From JBAXPV01 sp037132075 (GTDB taxonomy: Bacteria; Bacteroidota; Bacteroidia; Bacteroidales; CAIXZF01), in the NCBI GenBank assembly GCA_037132075.1, contig JBAXPV010000075.1, forward strand, positions 1 to 7,283: 7,283 bases of DNA. The letters run 5' to 3'. Both the position numbers and the translations under genes were made by a program. The notes beneath the pieces were generated by a model. It did no database searches. It was not told the DNA's origin and saw nothing but the letters and a program-made list of their open reading frames with translations. Positions 6,383 to 7,283 of the stretch are shown here, piece after piece. Position 1 is the first letter of the stretch, and each line of letters opens with the position of its first letter.

Positions 6383-6386
6383 TGCA

Positions 6387-7283
6387 ATGCCACCCAAAAT
6401 CCTCTTCATCGACAGTACCCACCCTATCCTTCCGGAAATGCTCAAGCAGCATGGTTTCGAAGTGGATTATTTCCCGGAATTAAAAAAATCTGACTATTTG
6501 ACTTTGCTTCCTGACTATTTTGGGATCATCATACGAAGCAAATTCAGGCTGGATAAAGATTTTTTGAAGCACGCTACAAACCTGAAATTTATTGGTCGCC
6601 AGGGTGCCGGCATGGAGAATATCGACCTTATCTACGCGGCTTCCCGTGGCGTTCTCTGTTTAAATTCCCCTGAAGGAAACCGGGATGCTCTTGGTGAGCA
6701 TGCGCTCGGCATGCTGATTTCTCTCTTTAATCATTTTCGTGCTGCCGATCAGCAGGTACGACAAGGTGTTTGGGACAGGGAAGGGAACCGTGGACTGGAA
6801 ATCAAAGGGAAAACGATTGGAATTATCGGTTATGGCAATATGGGCAGTGCCTTTGCACAGCGTCTGAAAGGGTTTGAATGCAGAATCATTGCCTATGACA
6901 AATACAAAAGCGGGTTTGGCAATGAATGGGTTGAAGAAGTGAGTATGCACGAACTCTTGACACTCGCCGATGTTGTAAGCCTTCATATTCCACTTACAGA
7001 AGAAACCACCTACTTAGTCGACAAGGATTTTATTAATTCCTTTAGCAAATCGTTCTATCTCATCAATACAGCCCGTGGCAAAAATGTAAAAACCGCTGAC
7101 CTTGTGGAAGCCTTGCAGTCAGGAAAAATTGTCGGTTCCTGCCTGGATGTGCTGGAATATGAGGACATGAATTTTGCAGAGATGATGTCGGTAGACAAAC
7201 CATCCTTCGACTCCGCTCAGGATGACAACGACTCCGCTCAGGATGACAACGACTCCGCTCAGGATGACAACGACTCCGCTCAG
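6387..7283 (+). CDS. D-2-hydroxyacid dehydrogenase (phosphoglycerate dehydrogenase-like), partial, with in-frame 21-bp repeat
   Basis: This is an NAD-dependent oxidoreductase of the D-2-hydroxyacid dehydrogenase family, possibly acting as 3-phosphoglycerate dehydrogenase in serine synthesis; the substrate is not certain. The reading frame is open from ATG 6387 to the window end, 299 codons, with no stop seen. Motifs are GRQGAGMENIDL (70-81), NSPEGNRDALGEHALGML (93-110), the Rossmann loop GYGNMG (148-153), catalytic Arg230 in NTARG (227-231), and Glu259 in LDVLEYED, 29 residues after the Arg as in the family. The expected catalytic His in a PHxAGW-like motif has not been reached. From residue 275 the frame enters a 21-bp tandem repeat translating as DSAQDDN, at least three full copies and four residues more. 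Related proteins have an ordinary loop here. The gene may encode a protein with an acidic inserted loop, or be broken beyond the window. Confidence 0.9.
   Translation, partial: MPPKILFIDSTHPILPEMLKQHGFEVDYFPELKKSDYLTLLPDYFGIIIRSKFRLDKDFLKHATNLKFIGRQGAGMENIDLIYAASRGVLCLNSPEGNRDALGEHALGMLISLFNHFRAADQQVRQGVWDREGNRGLEIKGKTIGIIGYGNMGSAFAQRLKGFECRIIAYDKYKSGFGNEWVEEVSMHELLTLADVVSLHIPLTEETTYLVDKDFINSFSKSFYLINTARGKNVKTADLVEALQSGKIVGSCLDVLEYEDMNFAEMMSVDKPSFDSAQDDNDSAQDDNDSAQDDNDSAQ
7208..7283 (+). repeat. 21-bp tandem repeat inside a coding region
   Basis: Three complete 21-bp units (7208-7228, 7229-7249, 7250-7270) and 13 bases of a fourth are identical to each other. Each unit contains CGACTCCGCTC followed by AGGATGACAA. 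The unit is a multiple of three, so the dehydrogenase frame stays open and reads DSAQDDN. One of the three plus-strand frames of the unit contains TGA; the one in use does not. The reverse complement, GTCATCCTGAGCGGAGTCG, resembles from memory a motif often seen between genes in Bacteroidota and other metagenomic genomes. The array continues past the window edge for an unknown length. Confidence 0.97.

Noticed and set aside
6347..6445. N-terminal extension of the DUF2461 gene to the ATG at 6445.
   Set aside because: It would cover the promoter region and the first codons of the divergent dehydrogenase, and the family normally starts near the MIADKTLQFL block.
6660..6986. Minus-strand 108-codon frame.
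   Set aside because: It lies opposite the dehydrogenase, whose plus-strand frame shows the family's motifs; the minus-strand product has no recognisable features.

Overview
The window looks like chromosomal DNA from a Bacteroidota bacterium, probably one contig of an uncultured lineage. The grounds are a PorQ-like type IX secretion (T9SS) protein, a secreted protein with a T9SS type A C-terminal sorting domain, the tight recF-DUF721 pair, absence of clear Shine-Dalgarno sequences, and several exact matches to the Bacteroidota -7 promoter box TAnnTTTG. I saw no rRNA, tRNA, CRISPR array, insertion sequence or phage gene.

Layout: seven genes lie on the minus strand and one, cut by the window edge, on the plus strand. 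From left to right: an 8-bp tandem repeat (1-72) that runs into the 3' end of a small membrane-protein gene (56-280); an AT-rich gap; a membrane-bound flavodoxin/ferredoxin fusion (447-1460); a T9SS cargo protein 11 bp upstream of it (1472-2359); a second, degenerate 8-bp repeat (2385-2408); a DUF721/DciA-like gene overlapping recF (2412-3814); a 207-bp spacer bounded by inverted GGCTGnnn repeats; porQ (4022-5053); a di-heme lipoprotein (5116-5577); and a DUF2461 gene (5675-6346). The last is divergent from a D-2-hydroxyacid dehydrogenase (6387 to the edge), separated by only 40 bp.

Functionally this is a mixed region. RecF (gap repair) and the DUF721 protein (replicative helicase loading in other bacteria) form a replication/repair operon. 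PorQ belongs to the outer-membrane machinery that processes T9SS cargo such as the neighbouring sorting-domain protein. The flavodoxin/ferredoxin fusion and the di-heme lipoprotein suggest envelope redox chemistry, but no pathway can be named. I did not find a convincing new defence or mobile system.

The unusual signal is short tandem repeats. Four families with different sequences lie at or inside gene ends: one supplies the last codons and stop of a gene, one overlaps the stop of porQ and abuts the start of recF, one begins just after the DUF721 stop, and a 21-bp repeat runs in frame through the catalytic domain of the dehydrogenase. Both window ends fall inside such repeats, which suggests that the contig broke there.
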